A stretch of DNA of 64,000 nucleotides from Castellaniella sp040276065 (GCF_040276065.1 NZ_JBELOI010000001.1:310001-374000); one strand, 5' to 3'. Counted from the first letter of the stretch, positions 35,388 through 44,683 are shown. Made by a program: numbers and translations. The notes: generated by a model from the sequence alone, not told the origin.

Positions 35388-35417
35388 ATTCTAAACTGAA
35401 AATGCCTGGAAAATCAA
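35388..35417 (-). promoter_or_regulatory. rpmB-rpmG promoter
   Basis: On the minus strand, TTGATT (35412-35417) and TAGAAT (35388-35393) are separated by 18 bp, close to the sigma70 consensus. It overlaps the stop codon of the upstream transporter gene. The -10 and the bases after it (TAGAATG, then GGCTTTACTG) are nearly identical to those before rpmE2. Confidence 0.75.
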
Positions 35418-36607
35418 GCGGGGCGCATCGCAAAACGGCCGGACAGCCAGGCCAGCGTCGCGCAGAGCGCCAGTATACCCGCCAGCGGCAGCGGGGTGTC
35501 GGTGTGCCAGGCGCTGATCGCCAGGCCCGAGGCCGCGCCGCACAGCATCTGCATGCCGCCCATCAGCGCCGAGGCCACGCCCAGCCGGCGGCCCTGCTCG
35601 GCCAATGCGAGCGCCGCCGCGTTGGGGCCCACGAATCCCAGGCTGGCCATGAAGCCCATCAGGCACGCCATCAGCAGGGGCAGGGTGATGAGGTCGCCGA
35701 GTGCCAGCAGCAGGGCGGCCACGGCCGCGAGCACCATACCGCGCAGGGCCCGCGCGAGCAGCGCCGCCGGGGTGTGGCGGTTGAGGAGGCGGGCGCCGAG
35801 CTGCGAGGCGACGATCAGCGAGGCCGCGTTCAGGCCGAACAGCAGGCCGAAGTACTGCGGCTCGATTCCATAGATGAGGATGAAGATCCGGGGCGAGCCC
35901 GAGATGTAGGCGAACAGGCCCGCCGATCCGAATCCGCCCGCCAGGGCGTAGCCCATGAACGCCTTGTGGCGTAGCAGGTCGCGGTAGGTGGCGGCGACGA
36001 TGCGCGGCGTCAGGGCCGCGATGTGTTCCGGGTCGAGCGATTCGCGCATCGAGCTCGCCACCGCCAGCCACTGCATGATCCCGACCGCGGCCATGATGTG
36101 GAAGATCGTCCGCCAGGATCCCAGCAGCAGGGCCTGGGCGCCCATCAGTGGGGCCAGGATCGGCATGACACCCATGACCAGCATCAGCATCGACAGCGCC
36201 TTGGCCGCGTCGCGCGTCTCGAGATGATCGCGGATCACGGCACGCGGAATCACCATGCCCGCCGCGCCGCCAAACGCCTGGATGATCCGCCAGAGCGCCA
36301 ACTGGTCGATGGTGGCCGCCGTGGCGCAGCCCAGCGAGGCGACCACGAACAGGGTGAGGCCCCCCAGCAGGGGGACCTTGCGTCCGTAGCGGTCCGCCAG
36401 CGGGCCATAGCAGAGCTGCGCCAGCGCGAGGCCCAGCAGGTAAGAGGCCAGGGTCTGCTCCACCAGGCCCTGGGCGACGCCCAGGTCGGCGGCGATCGCC
36501 GGAAACGCGGGCAGATACATGTCGACCGCGAGCGGCCCGATCGCCGCCAACGAGCCCATGAGGATCAGCCAGGGCGGCAGGGTTTCCAGTGTCGTGCGGG
36601 GAGGCAT
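35414..36607 (-). CDS. Bcr/CflA family multidrug efflux MFS transporter
   Basis: A 397-aa, 12-segment proton-driven drug exporter of the DHA1 Bcr/CflA type. The N-terminus LPPWLILMGSLAAIGPLAVD, followed by MYLPAFP, is the family signature for the first membrane helix, and the loop motif ADRYGRKVPLLGG is the MFS motif A. It is divergent from the cfa gene across 68 bp. Its 3' end contains the rpmB promoter. Drug specificity is not predictable. Confidence 0.93.
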   Translation of the reverse strand: MPPRTTLETLPPWLILMGSLAAIGPLAVDMYLPAFPAIAADLGVAQGLVEQTLASYLLGLALAQLCYGPLADRYGRKVPLLGGLTLFVVASLGCATAATIDQLALWRIIQAFGGAAGMVIPRAVIRDHLETRDAAKALSMLMLVMGVMPILAPLMGAQALLLGSWRTIFHIMAAVGIMQWLAVASSMRESLDPEHIAALTPRIVAATYRDLLRHKAFMGYALAGGFGSAGLFAYISGSPRIFILIYGIEPQYFGLLFGLNAASLIVASQLGARLLNRHTPAALLARALRGMVLAAVAALLLALGDLITLPLLMACLMGFMASLGFVGPNAAALALAEQGRRLGVASALMGGMQMLCGAASGLAISAWHTDTPLPLAGILALCATLAWLSGRFAMRPA

Positions 36608-36616
36608 GCGAGGGGC

Positions 36617-36644
36617 TTGAGCTCAATCTATTTGGCGCTACTAT
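36617..36644 (+). promoter_or_regulatory. Putative promoter of the cyclopropane-fatty-acid synthase gene
   Basis: TTGAGC (36617-36622) and TACTAT (36639-36644) are 16 bp apart in the short divergent gap between the Bcr/CflA gene and the cfa gene. The predicted 5' leader would be about 25 nt, ending in the strong AGGGAGG ribosome site. Confidence 0.5.
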
Positions 36645-36675
36645 AGCAAGGTCCTGAGCGTACAAAAGGGAGGTT

Positions 36676-37953
36676 GTGTTGAGTGCTATCCAGTCCGCTA
36701 TAGAAGCCAAGCTTGCTGCATTGCCTATTCCCGTATCTCTCGAACTGCCTGATAGGCAAAAAATCGGCGCCGCCGACGCGGCGATCCGGCTGCGGGTCAA
36801 GGACCACGCCGTCCTGGCGCATTTTGCCGCGGGTGAGGTCGGAATCCTCGGCGAGGATTACGTCGAGGGCCGGTTCGGTTTTGAGGGCTCCATGCGCGAT
36901 CTGATGCGCCTGGCCGCTGGAATCCTGCCTCAATCGCCGGTCGATGCCGCGCGCTCGGGCTGGCTCACCGGGATCGTGCGGCGTCTGGTGTCGGTCTGGC
37001 GCCACTCGATCGAACGCGACGCCCGGCAGATCGAGTTCCACTACGACCTGTCGGATGATTTCTATGCCTTGTGGCTGGATCCCCGCAGGGTCTATTCCTG
37101 TGCATACTTCCGCGAGCCCGGCATGACGCTGGCGCAGGCCCAGGAGGCCAAGCTCGACCACATCTGCCGCAAGCTCGCGCTGGCGCCCGGCGAGCGTTTC
37201 CTGGACGTGGGCGCCGGCTGGGGCGGGCTGCTACTGTGGGCGGCCGAGCACTACGGCGTGCAGGCGTCGGGGATCACACTCTCGCACAACCAGCATGCCT
37301 ACGTCAATCGGCTGATCGAGGAAAAGGGCCTGGGCGGGCGCGTGCGCATGGACTTGCTGGACTACCGCAAGCTCGATGAATCCACGCCATACGACAAGAT
37401 CGCCTCGGTCGGCATGTTCGAGCACGTGGGCCGCGCGCAATTGACGGGATACTTCGCCAAGCTGCGCCGCCTGGTGCGCCCGGGCGGCCTGATCCTGAAT
37501 CACGGCATCACCGCCGGCGGCCTGGACAACGCCGAGCTTGGTGCGGGCATGGGGGACTTCATCGAGAAATTCATCTTCCCCGGCGGCGAACTCTCGCACA
37601 TCAACTACGTCATGCGCACGCTCGCCGAGGCGGGCCTCGAGGACGTGGATGTCGAGAACATCAGGCCGCACTATGCGCGCACGCTCTGGGCCTGGAGCGA
37701 CGCCCTCGAGGACAAGCTCGAACAGGCCCGCGCCATTCTGAACACCGACCAGGGCGCCCGGTCGCTGAGGGCCTACCGCATGTACCTGGCGGGCTGCGCG
37801 ATGGGCTTCGAGCACGGCTGGATCGCCCTGCACCAGATCCTCGTCCAGCCCCGTACCCACGGGCGTGAGGACGAGCTCGACTACCCCGCCGACCTGAGCT
37901 ATCCCTGGCGCCGGGACTACATTTATCGCGATCCGTCAAGCCCCTCCAGGTAG
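36676..37953 (+). CDS. cfa: Cyclopropane-fatty-acyl-phospholipid synthase family methyltransferase
   Basis: Uses S-adenosylmethionine to add a methylene bridge to unsaturated membrane acyl chains, often in stationary phase or acid stress. The SAM site is LDVGAGWGGLL near residues 176-186. The family's late cysteine is kept in LAGCAMGFEHGW, and the substrate region EHVGRAQLTGYF is typical. It has 425 aa from GTG at 36676; the in-frame TTG at 36679 is better spaced from GGAGG (5 nt), so the start is uncertain by one codon. It is a monocistronic unit, divergent from the Bcr/CflA gene. Confidence 0.88.
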   Translation: MLSAIQSAIEAKLAALPIPVSLELPDRQKIGAADAAIRLRVKDHAVLAHFAAGEVGILGEDYVEGRFGFEGSMRDLMRLAAGILPQSPVDAARSGWLTGIVRRLVSVWRHSIERDARQIEFHYDLSDDFYALWLDPRRVYSCAYFREPGMTLAQAQEAKLDHICRKLALAPGERFLDVGAGWGGLLLWAAEHYGVQASGITLSHNQHAYVNRLIEEKGLGGRVRMDLLDYRKLDESTPYDKIASVGMFEHVGRAQLTGYFAKLRRLVRPGGLILNHGITAGGLDNAELGAGMGDFIEKFIFPGGELSHINYVMRTLAEAGLEDVDVENIRPHYARTLWAWSDALEDKLEQARAILNTDQGARSLRAYRMYLAGCAMGFEHGWIALHQILVQPRTHGREDELDYPADLSYPWRRDYIYRDPSSPSR

Positions 37954-38258
37954 CCAAAAAGGTTTATTTTGCATCATCATGTGTGTAAAATAAGGTTTCG
38001 CCCGTGACTTGAGGGTCATGGGTCAGCCGCCCGGGCTCGGGGTTCCGAATAAGCCGGGCGGCATGATTTTTCAATTCTGGCGTATGACGGGCCGGTTCGC
38101 ATCGGCCCCATCACCCTGTCAATGGATGCCATTGGGCATCCGCGCTAGTGCCGGTATGTATTGGCGGGTCAGCCCCCGTCTTCCGCACACCCTCCCCTAA
38201 GCTATGGCGCGCGATACGTTTCGTGTATTGCGCGTCTCCGTAACCCAAAGGAGGCTAC
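37954..38258. other. Intergenic region between cfa and proX
   Basis: This 305-bp stretch has no convincing gene. The first 50 bp are AT-rich (aaaaaggtttattttgcatc), with TAAAAT at 37986-37991 but no good -35. A terminator-like hairpin is in the middle. The last 15 bp carry a strong ribosome site (AAAGGAGG) for proX. A short frame inside is not supported by ribosome site or composition. Confidence 0.5.
38026..38069 (+). terminator. Terminator-like hairpin between cfa and proX
   Basis: GCCGCCCGG-g-CT pairs with AGCCGGGCGGC (one bulged G) around a 15-nt loop, followed by atgattttt. It lies 72 bp past the cfa stop and about 190 bp before proX. It most simply ends cfa transcription. If a promoter lies upstream of it, it could attenuate the osmoprotectant operon. 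Confidence 0.6.
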
Positions 38259-39305
38259 ATGTCTACTCAATCCCCCCTGCCGCGCAAGACGGCCTTTCGT
38301 CATCGCCTATCCCAAGGGATGGTCGGCCTTGCGCTGACCGCCCTGCTGGGCGGTGTTCCCCTGGTGGCCCAGGCCGCCGACACCCCGCAATGCGAGCTCG
38401 ACCGCCCGATGCGGTTTGGCGGCATGAACTGGGAGTCGAATTTGGTGCTCGTCGAGGTCGAGCGCTTCATCATCAAGCACGGCTACGGCTGCGAGTCCGA
38501 GGTCCTGCCCACCGAGACCTTGCCCGCGCTCGCGGCCCTCGAGCGCGGCGACCTGGACATCAATACCGAGCTGTGGCTGAACAGCACGCTCGAGCCCTGG
38601 AACAAGGCGCAGGCGAGCGGCAAGGTCAAGCGCATCGGCGACTTGTACATGGGCGGCGAGGCCTGGTTCATCCCGCGCTATACGGCCGAGCGGCTGCCTG
38701 GGCTGAAAAAGGCCGCCGACCTGCCCAAGTTCAAGGACGAATTCAAGGATCCCGAGGAGCCCGGCAAGGGTCGCTTCTACGGTTGCCCGGCGGGCTGGGC
38801 CTGCGAGGTCGTGAACGGCAATCTGTTCAAGGCCCTGGGCATGAGCGACACCTTCACATTGTTCTCGCCGGGGACCGGCGCGACACAGAAGGCGGCGCTG
38901 GCCTCCGCCTACCAGCGCAAGGAAAACATCGTCTTCTACTACTGGTTCCCGACCTCGATTGTAGGGTCCATGGACTTGGTGCAACTCGAGCTGCCGCCTT
39001 ACGACAAGGAAAAGCAGCTCTGCCTGACTGACGTGAACTGCGCCGATCCGCAGCCCACCGCATATCCGGACAATCCGGTGTTCACCGCGGTCAATACCGA
39101 GTTCTCTGAAAAGGCGCCCAAGCTGATCGGCTTCCTCTCCGGGGTCAAGGTTCCGCTCGACGCCATGAACGCAACCTTGTCGTACATGGATGAGAACGAA
39201 CTGGATGCCGAGCCCGCCGCCCAGTGGTTCCTGAAATCCAAGCAGGATATCTGGACGCAGTGGCTGCCGGCCGATGTGGCGCAACGCGTGCAGGCGGCGC
39301 TCTAA
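38259..39305 (+). CDS. proX: Glycine betaine/proline-type ABC transporter substrate-binding protein
   Basis: A periplasmic binding protein of the OpuAC/ProX type (348 aa). The signal peptide has a basic start (RHRLSQG), a hydrophobic core (MVGLALTALLGGVPLVA) and a likely AQA cleavage site near residue 39. The mature part holds WESNLVLVEVERFIIKHGYG and aromatic residues (WLNSTLEPW, YYWFPTS) that could form the quaternary-amine cage. The exact ligand (betaine, choline, proline or other) is not certain. It has a strong AAAGGAGG ribosome site and is followed by permease and ATPase genes. Confidence 0.9.
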   Translation: MSTQSPLPRKTAFRHRLSQGMVGLALTALLGGVPLVAQAADTPQCELDRPMRFGGMNWESNLVLVEVERFIIKHGYGCESEVLPTETLPALAALERGDLDINTELWLNSTLEPWNKAQASGKVKRIGDLYMGGEAWFIPRYTAERLPGLKKAADLPKFKDEFKDPEEPGKGRFYGCPAGWACEVVNGNLFKALGMSDTFTLFSPGTGATQKAALASAYQRKENIVFYYWFPTSIVGSMDLVQLELPPYDKEKQLCLTDVNCADPQPTAYPDNPVFTAVNTEFSEKAPKLIGFLSGVKVPLDAMNATLSYMDENELDAEPAAQWFLKSKQDIWTQWLPADVAQRVQAAL

Positions 39306-39316
39306 GCGGGGCCGCC

Positions 39317-40171
39317 ATGTTCCCGGAACTCATCAAGGCGCGCGAGCTGCAGCGCCCCATCGACGATTTCGTCGAGGGCATCGTCAATCAGTACGCGGAT
39401 ACCCTGCGCGCCCTGACCCAGCCACTACTCGATCTGCTCGTCTGGTCCGACCAGACCCTGAGACACGCCCCCTGGTGGCTGGTGGTGGGCGCGATCGTGG
39501 CGGTCGCCTGGCTGGGTAGCCGCAAGCCCTGGTTCAGCCTGCTCATGGGCGGGTTGCTCTGCCTGCTGGGGGCCGTCGGCCTGTGGGATGCCGCCATGCA
39601 GACGCTATCGCTCATGCTGGTGGCGGTGCTGTTTTCGGTGGCCATCGGAATCCCGGTCGGGATCCTGATGGCCAGTGTGAAGTGGGTGCGCGCGGTCATG
39701 CTGCCGATCCTGGACGTCATGCAGACCATGCCCAGCTTCGTCTACCTCATCCCCGTGGTGATGCTGTTCAACCTGGGCAAGCTTGCGGCGCTGTTCGCCA
39801 CGGTGATCTACGCGGTGCCGCCGGTCATCCGCCTCACCGACCTGGGCATCCGCCTGGTCGATCACGAGGTGCTGGAGGCCTCGCGGGCCTTTGGAGCAAG
39901 CCGCACGCGCCAGCTCTTTGGGGTGCAGCTCCCGCTCGCGCTGCCCAACATCATGGCGGGCATCAACCAGACCACCATGATGGCGCTGGCCATGGTGGTG
40001 ATCGCCTCCATGATCGGGGTGCGCGGACTGGGCTACGAGGTCCTGCAAGGGATCAACCGCCTCCAGGTGGGGCGCGGCCTGCTGGCGGGTCTGGGGATCG
40101 TGATTCTGGCAATTATCTTCGACCGCATCACCCAGCAGTTCGGCAATCGGCAGCTGCGGCGGAGGGCCTGA
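39317..40171 (+). CDS. proW: Glycine betaine/proline-type ABC transporter permease
   Basis: A 284-aa inner-membrane permease of the ProW/OpuAB type with several hydrophobic segments. The ABC-coupling EAA-like loop reads EASRAFGASRTRQLFGVQLP, and TMPSFVYLIPVVMLFNLGK is a typical ProW segment. I chose the ATG at 39317, 11 bp after the proX stop; a longer frame overlaps proX but is not conserved. The stop is 1 bp before the ATPase gene, so the two are coupled. Confidence 0.93.
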   Translation: MFPELIKARELQRPIDDFVEGIVNQYADTLRALTQPLLDLLVWSDQTLRHAPWWLVVGAIVAVAWLGSRKPWFSLLMGGLLCLLGAVGLWDAAMQTLSLMLVAVLFSVAIGIPVGILMASVKWVRAVMLPILDVMQTMPSFVYLIPVVMLFNLGKLAALFATVIYAVPPVIRLTDLGIRLVDHEVLEASRAFGASRTRQLFGVQLPLALPNIMAGINQTTMMALAMVVIASMIGVRGLGYEVLQGINRLQVGRGLLAGLGIVILAIIFDRITQQFGNRQLRRRA

Positions 40172-40172
40172 C

Positions 40173-41408
40173 ATGAGCAAGATCGAAGTCCGCAATATCT
40201 ACAAGGTGTTCGGCCCCCGGCCGCAACGCTGGATGAATGCCGTGCGCGACGGCATTTCGAAAGAGGTGCTGCTCGAGCGCAGTGGCCATACGCTGGGCCT
40301 GCGCGACATCAGCCTGTCCGTCGAGGATGGCCACATCCACGTGATCATGGGCTTGTCGGGCTCGGGCAAGTCCACGCTGATTCGTCATTTCAACCGCCTC
40401 ATCGACCCCAGCGCCGGCCAGATTCTGGTCGACGGGGTCGATGTCATGCGCTTGCGCCCGCGCGAGCTCGAGCGTTTCCGGCGCTCCAAGATGAGCATGG
40501 TGTTCCAGCGCTTCGGCTTGCTGCCCCACCGCAGCGTCCTGGACAACGCCGCCTACGGGCTCGCCGTCCAGGGCGTGGGCCGCGCGGCCCGCAAGGAACG
40601 CGCCATGCATTGGCTCGAGCAGGTCGGCCTGTCCGGTTTCGAGGGGCAATATCCGCATCAGCTCTCGGGCGGCATGCAGCAGCGCGTGGGCCTGGCCCGC
40701 GCCCTGGCCACCGATGCCGAAATCCTGCTGATGGACGAGGCGTTCTCGGCGCTCGACCCGTTGATCCGCCGCGAGATGCAGGACCAACTCCTGGCCCTGC
40801 AGGCGCGCCTGAACAAGACCATCGTGTTCATCACTCACGACCTGGATGAGGCCTTGCGCCTGGGCAACCGGATCGCCATCCTCAAGGACGGCGAGCTGGT
40901 CCAGGAAGGCGCGCCCGAGGACATCCTGCTCGCGCCGGCCAACGACTACGTCCAGTCCTTCCTGCAGGATGTCAATCGCGGCAAGGTCCTCAACGCCGCG
41001 CACGCCTGCAACGAGCGGCCCTTGACGCTGACCATGCGCACGCATCCCGCACATGCCTTGGATCGCCTGGCGGGGCGGGGCTACGAGTATGCGGCAGTGC
41101 TCGACGGCAAGCGCCTGGCGGGGGTCCTGACGCGCGAGCAGGCCGAGCGGGCAGTGCGCAGCGGTGCGCGCGACGTGGCGCGCTACGTGGGCGACATGGC
41201 TTCCGTGCCCGCCAGCGCCGGCCTCGACGAGGTTCTCGCGCGTCTGCTGCGCAGCCCCGAACCCCTGGCGGTCACCGGCGAGGACGACGAGTTCGTCGGG
41301 GTGCTGTCGCGCAGCCGCGTGGTGGAACTGGTCAGCCCGGTGGCTGGCGCGGACGGGGCGGGACCGCCGCCCGAGCCCATGGCAGCGGTGGCGCGGGACG
41401 CGGCCTGA
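40173..41408 (+). CDS. proV: Glycine betaine/proline-type ABC transporter ATP-binding protein with CBS-like tail
   Basis: A 411-aa ATPase of the ProV/OpuAA type. Walker A GLSGSGKST is near residues 60-68, the signature is LSGGMQQRVGLARAL, and Walker B is ILLMDEAFSALDP. The last 130 residues look like a pair of CBS domains (for example VPASAGLDEVLARLLRSPEP and GVLSRSRVVELV), which in this family sense ionic strength and gate transport. It ends the proXWV operon and is convergent with the MATE gene, 20 bp away. Confidence 0.93.
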   Translation: MSKIEVRNIYKVFGPRPQRWMNAVRDGISKEVLLERSGHTLGLRDISLSVEDGHIHVIMGLSGSGKSTLIRHFNRLIDPSAGQILVDGVDVMRLRPRELERFRRSKMSMVFQRFGLLPHRSVLDNAAYGLAVQGVGRAARKERAMHWLEQVGLSGFEGQYPHQLSGGMQQRVGLARALATDAEILLMDEAFSALDPLIRREMQDQLLALQARLNKTIVFITHDLDEALRLGNRIAILKDGELVQEGAPEDILLAPANDYVQSFLQDVNRGKVLNAAHACNERPLTLTMRTHPAHALDRLAGRGYEYAAVLDGKRLAGVLTREQAERAVRSGARDVARYVGDMASVPASAGLDEVLARLLRSPEPLAVTGEDDEFVGVLSRSRVVELVSPVAGADGAGPPPEPMAAVARDAA

Positions 41409-41428
41409 GCCTTGCCCTGGTGTGGGTT

Positions 41429-42841
41429 TCAGCCCCGGGCCAGGCGGGCGGCGGTGCGCCGCAGGACCCGGGCGTACCATCCGAAGAGCAGGGCCGAGGT
41501 CAGGCCCAGGCCGGCGGCCGCCATGATCCACATGGTGGCGGCCCCCACGGGCGCGCCGGGCATCAGCCAGTCGGCCACGGGCCGCAGACGGCCCGCGCCC
41601 GGACCGTAGCCCAGCCACCAGCCGCCGACCAGGCCCACGCCGGTCAGGGCGACGATCTGCAGGATCAACGGCACCACGGCAACCTTGTAGGCGCGCAGCA
41701 GATAGGCGCTGGCGCAATGCATGGCGTCGCAGAAATGAAACCAGGGGGCGACCTGCAGGAGAGCCAATGCGACCAGCGCCACGCGGGCCTCATCGGTATA
41801 GGCGCGCACAATGGGCCCTTGCGCGAGGACCAGGACCGCCGCCGTGGCGGCCGCGCCCAGCGCGACCAGCAGCACGCCGGACAAGCCCGTCGTCTGGGCC
41901 CGCGCGGCGTCGTGCGCGCCAATCGCCTGCGCCGTCAACGAAGCCGTCGACAGGCTGATCGACATCGGAAGCATATAGCACAGGGCGATCAAGTTGGCGA
42001 GGATCTGCTGGCCGCCGCTGACGTACAGGCCGTCGCGCGCGATCAACAGGGCCATGAAGCTGAAAGCGCAGACCTCGATCAGATACGAGCCGCCCATGGG
42101 CAGTCCGAGCCTGAGCAATTCCTTTTGGTCGGCCCACCGGGGGCGGCGCACCCGCAGGTCCAGCGCGCGAAAGGCCGGCAGGCGCCGGATCATCCACAGC
42201 CCGGCGGCGAGGGTCATCCAACTGACCACCAGGGTGGACAGTCCGGCGCCCACGGCGCCCATGGCCGGGATTCCCGCCCAGCCAAAGATGAACATGCCGT
42301 TGAACAGCAATTTGAAACCGATGCTGGCGACGTTGATCAGCATCACGACCCGGGTTTGCGAGATCGCGGTGGACAGGGCATAGATGCTGCGAAACACCAG
42401 GGCGGCGGGCAGGGCGGCCGCCAGGGCCAGGAGATACCAGGCGATTCGCTTGCGGACCTCGGGGTCGACCGTGCCCGACAGGGACAGCCAGGCATCGGGA
42501 AACAGCAGCGTGGCGCCGCCGATCAGGGACAGGTAGAGGGCCAGCCACACGCCTTGGCCCCAGGCGTGGCCGGCGAGGTCCAGGCGCCGGGCGCCGAAGT
42601 GTTGGGCGATGATGGGAATCAGGGCGTGGACGACCCCCATCAGGCCGATGAAGATCGTGATGTAGATCGAGGCCCCGAGGGCCATGGCCTGCAGGTCCGT
42701 GGCCGTGGTGTGGCCCACCATCGCCGTGTCCAGCACGGCAAAGATGATCCCGGCCCAGGAACTGATCAGGATGGGCCAGGCCTGCCGCAGGATCTCGGCG
42801 ATGGCGCCGCGCACCGGGCCGGTCCGTGGCGGTCGACTCAT
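41429..42841 (-). CDS. MATE family efflux transporter
   Basis: A 470-aa, 12-segment antiporter of the NorM/DinF-like MATE family. The first helix, AWPILISSWAGIIFAVLDTA, is followed by the family motif MVGHTTATDLQAMALGAS. The second half repeats the pattern (GLPMGGSYLIEVCAFSFMAL). These pumps export cationic drugs or metabolites using Na+ or H+. The start overlaps the stop of the glycosyltransferase gene by 4 bp, so both are likely translated together, an unusual pairing. Confidence 0.9.
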   Translation of the reverse strand: MSRPPRTGPVRGAIAEILRQAWPILISSWAGIIFAVLDTAMVGHTTATDLQAMALGASIYITIFIGLMGVVHALIPIIAQHFGARRLDLAGHAWGQGVWLALYLSLIGGATLLFPDAWLSLSGTVDPEVRKRIAWYLLALAAALPAALVFRSIYALSTAISQTRVVMLINVASIGFKLLFNGMFIFGWAGIPAMGAVGAGLSTLVVSWMTLAAGLWMIRRLPAFRALDLRVRRPRWADQKELLRLGLPMGGSYLIEVCAFSFMALLIARDGLYVSGGQQILANLIALCYMLPMSISLSTASLTAQAIGAHDAARAQTTGLSGVLLVALGAAATAAVLVLAQGPIVRAYTDEARVALVALALLQVAPWFHFCDAMHCASAYLLRAYKVAVVPLILQIVALTGVGLVGGWWLGYGPGAGRLRPVADWLMPGAPVGAATMWIMAAAGLGLTSALLFGWYARVLRRTAARLARG

Positions 42842-44595
42842 GGGGCCTGCTTCAGTCGCAGCAAGCGGAACATCTCGTTGCGGTCGGGGCCGCGCCGGCC
42901 TTCCCACAGCGCGGCGCGCTGCGCGTAGGGCGCCTCGCCGTTGCGCAGCGACTCGGGCGCGACCTGTTGCAGAACCAGAGGGCAGCGCTCGTCGAAACTG
43001 AACTCGATGCCGTCGAACACCAGGAAGGAGGCGCGCTGGCCGGTGCCCAGGTGCAGCGTGCGCACGCAGTCGCCAGGCTGCTGGTGGATCGCGAGCGCGG
43101 CCGCGAGCGAGTGGGAGACCTCGCGGTAACTGCGGACGTAGTCCAGGGCGGGCATCCAGAGGGTCGCCAGCAGCAGCCAGGTCGTGATCAGCCCGCCGGC
43201 TGACAGCACCGTGCCGCGCCAAAGGCCGGCCGGGTGCGAGCGCACCCGCCAGCGCACCAGCAGGATCCAGGCGGCGGTTCCCAGCACGGCCAGCGCGAGC
43301 GCCGGCCAGGCGACGTGGGCGTCCAGGCCCGAGGTCTGGCGGTCGATGTTGCGTGCGATCTGGGCAGGCCAGCCGGTCTGCACGGCGACCCAGCCCAGCC
43401 AGACTGTGGCGGCCGTCAGCGAGAAGCACATGATGGCGAACCAGTCCAGGGTATTGACGATGCCGCGGCGCAGGGTCGGCAGGGCGAATGCGCCCAGGGC
43501 GGCGCAGGGCACGGCGAGCACGCTGTATTCCGGCTCGAAGGGGTCGGCCACGAACAACATCACCAGCAGGGCGCCGCCGGCAAAGCTCGCGGGAATGAGG
43601 ATGTGCGGCGCCGCCAGCCAGCCGCGCCAGCGCCAGAGCGCAAGCAGCGCCAGCGGCCACGTGGGCCATAGAAACCAGGGGAGGTCGCGCGCGATGCTCA
43701 GCAAGGCCTTGGGGTGGGGCCAGCCAAAGGACTGGCTGGTCCAGTACCACCAGCTCCGCGTCCAGTACGGGCCGAACTCGCGGGCGGGGATCCACCAGAG
43801 CAGGATCAGGACCGCGCAGATCAGGGCGCTGATCGCCAGCCACTTGGATTCGGCGCGCAGCGGGCTACGCGGCAAGAACGCACAGCCGGCGGCGAGCATC
43901 AGCGGCAGGCCGCCCAGCCATCCCCGCGCGAGGAATGCGGCGCCCAGCGCCACGCCCAGCGTCACCGCCCCGGACAGCGGATGGTCCAACATGCGGGCGA
44001 CGGCATAGAAGGCCAGGGCCTGGCACGCGATGACCGCCGGGACCTCGGAGGTTTCGTGCATCCGCCAGACGATGCCGACGGTTGCGACGATCAGGAGCAA
44101 GGCGGCGTCGGCCAGCATGCGTCCGTAGTCGCGCGGATGCGGTTCGCCGCCAAAGGGCAGGGCCATGGGCTGCGCCTCGGCGCGCCGGCCCAGCAGGTAG
44201 GTGCCATACCAGATCGAACTGGTGAGGATGCCGAACCATAGCAGATTGGGCAAGCGCGAGGCGATGATCGCCGCATCCAGCGGCCCTGAGAACCATTCGA
44301 ACAGTGGCGCGAATGCCCAGATCGAGAACCCCCCCACCCAGGTGACCAGCGGTCCGTCCTGGGCGTGCGCGAGCGATCCGATCTGCGGCAGCAGCCAGGC
44401 ATGGGTGCCCGTGTCCGAGAGCGCCGTGAGCATGGTGGCCAGGCTCGTGACGTCGTCGGTCTTCCAGGGGTCGCGGTAGAACAGGCCGGCCAGGATGTAG
44501 ACCAGTCCGACGACGAGCAGGAATAGACGCGAGAGCTTGACGGCGGCGGGAGCCGTCAGCCTGGCGGGTGTCGAGCGAACGTGGTCTTGGAGCAC
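42838..44595 (-). CDS. ArnT/PMT-like membrane glycosyltransferase
   Basis: A 585-aa integral membrane protein with about 10-12 hydrophobic segments. The first extracytoplasmic loop contains RDPWKTDD, the D-x-D-like acidic motif of GT-C enzymes such as ArnT and PMT. Such enzymes move a sugar from a polyprenyl-phosphate donor to lipid A or a protein. About 80 residues at the C-terminus are soluble (EFSFDERCPLVLQQVAPESL). The acceptor cannot be inferred. It is coupled to the MATE gene. A second member of this superfamily lies at 59.5-61.0 kb. Confidence 0.78.
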   Translation of the reverse strand: MLQDHVRSTPARLTAPAAVKLSRLFLLVVGLVYILAGLFYRDPWKTDDVTSLATMLTALSDTGTHAWLLPQIGSLAHAQDGPLVTWVGGFSIWAFAPLFEWFSGPLDAAIIASRLPNLLWFGILTSSIWYGTYLLGRRAEAQPMALPFGGEPHPRDYGRMLADAALLLIVATVGIVWRMHETSEVPAVIACQALAFYAVARMLDHPLSGAVTLGVALGAAFLARGWLGGLPLMLAAGCAFLPRSPLRAESKWLAISALICAVLILLWWIPAREFGPYWTRSWWYWTSQSFGWPHPKALLSIARDLPWFLWPTWPLALLALWRWRGWLAAPHILIPASFAGGALLVMLFVADPFEPEYSVLAVPCAALGAFALPTLRRGIVNTLDWFAIMCFSLTAATVWLGWVAVQTGWPAQIARNIDRQTSGLDAHVAWPALALAVLGTAAWILLVRWRVRSHPAGLWRGTVLSAGGLITTWLLLATLWMPALDYVRSYREVSHSLAAALAIHQQPGDCVRTLHLGTGQRASFLVFDGIEFSFDERCPLVLQQVAPESLRNGEAPYAQRAALWEGRRGPDRNEMFRLLRLKQAP

Positions 44596-44683
44596 CGGGA
44601 CAGCACCAGTGAGGAGATGGACAGAGCCATCTTAAATGAAAAAAGGACCCCCACGCGGCGCCTTCGGCTTGCTGTTCCCCGAT

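Noticed and set aside
31959..35399. A 1146-codon plus-strand open frame opposite leuS, rpmG and rpmB
   Set aside because: It is antisense to three well-supported genes and its translation is low-complexity Gly/Ala/Val/His-rich, as expected for the complement of GC-rich coding DNA.
38009..38200. A 63-codon frame in the cfa-proX gap
   Set aside because: It overlaps the terminator hairpin and lacks a ribosome site or family features.
41420..42928. A 502-codon plus-strand frame opposite the MATE gene
   Set aside because: It is Gln/Gly/His-rich shadow coding; the MATE family signature on the other strand is clear.
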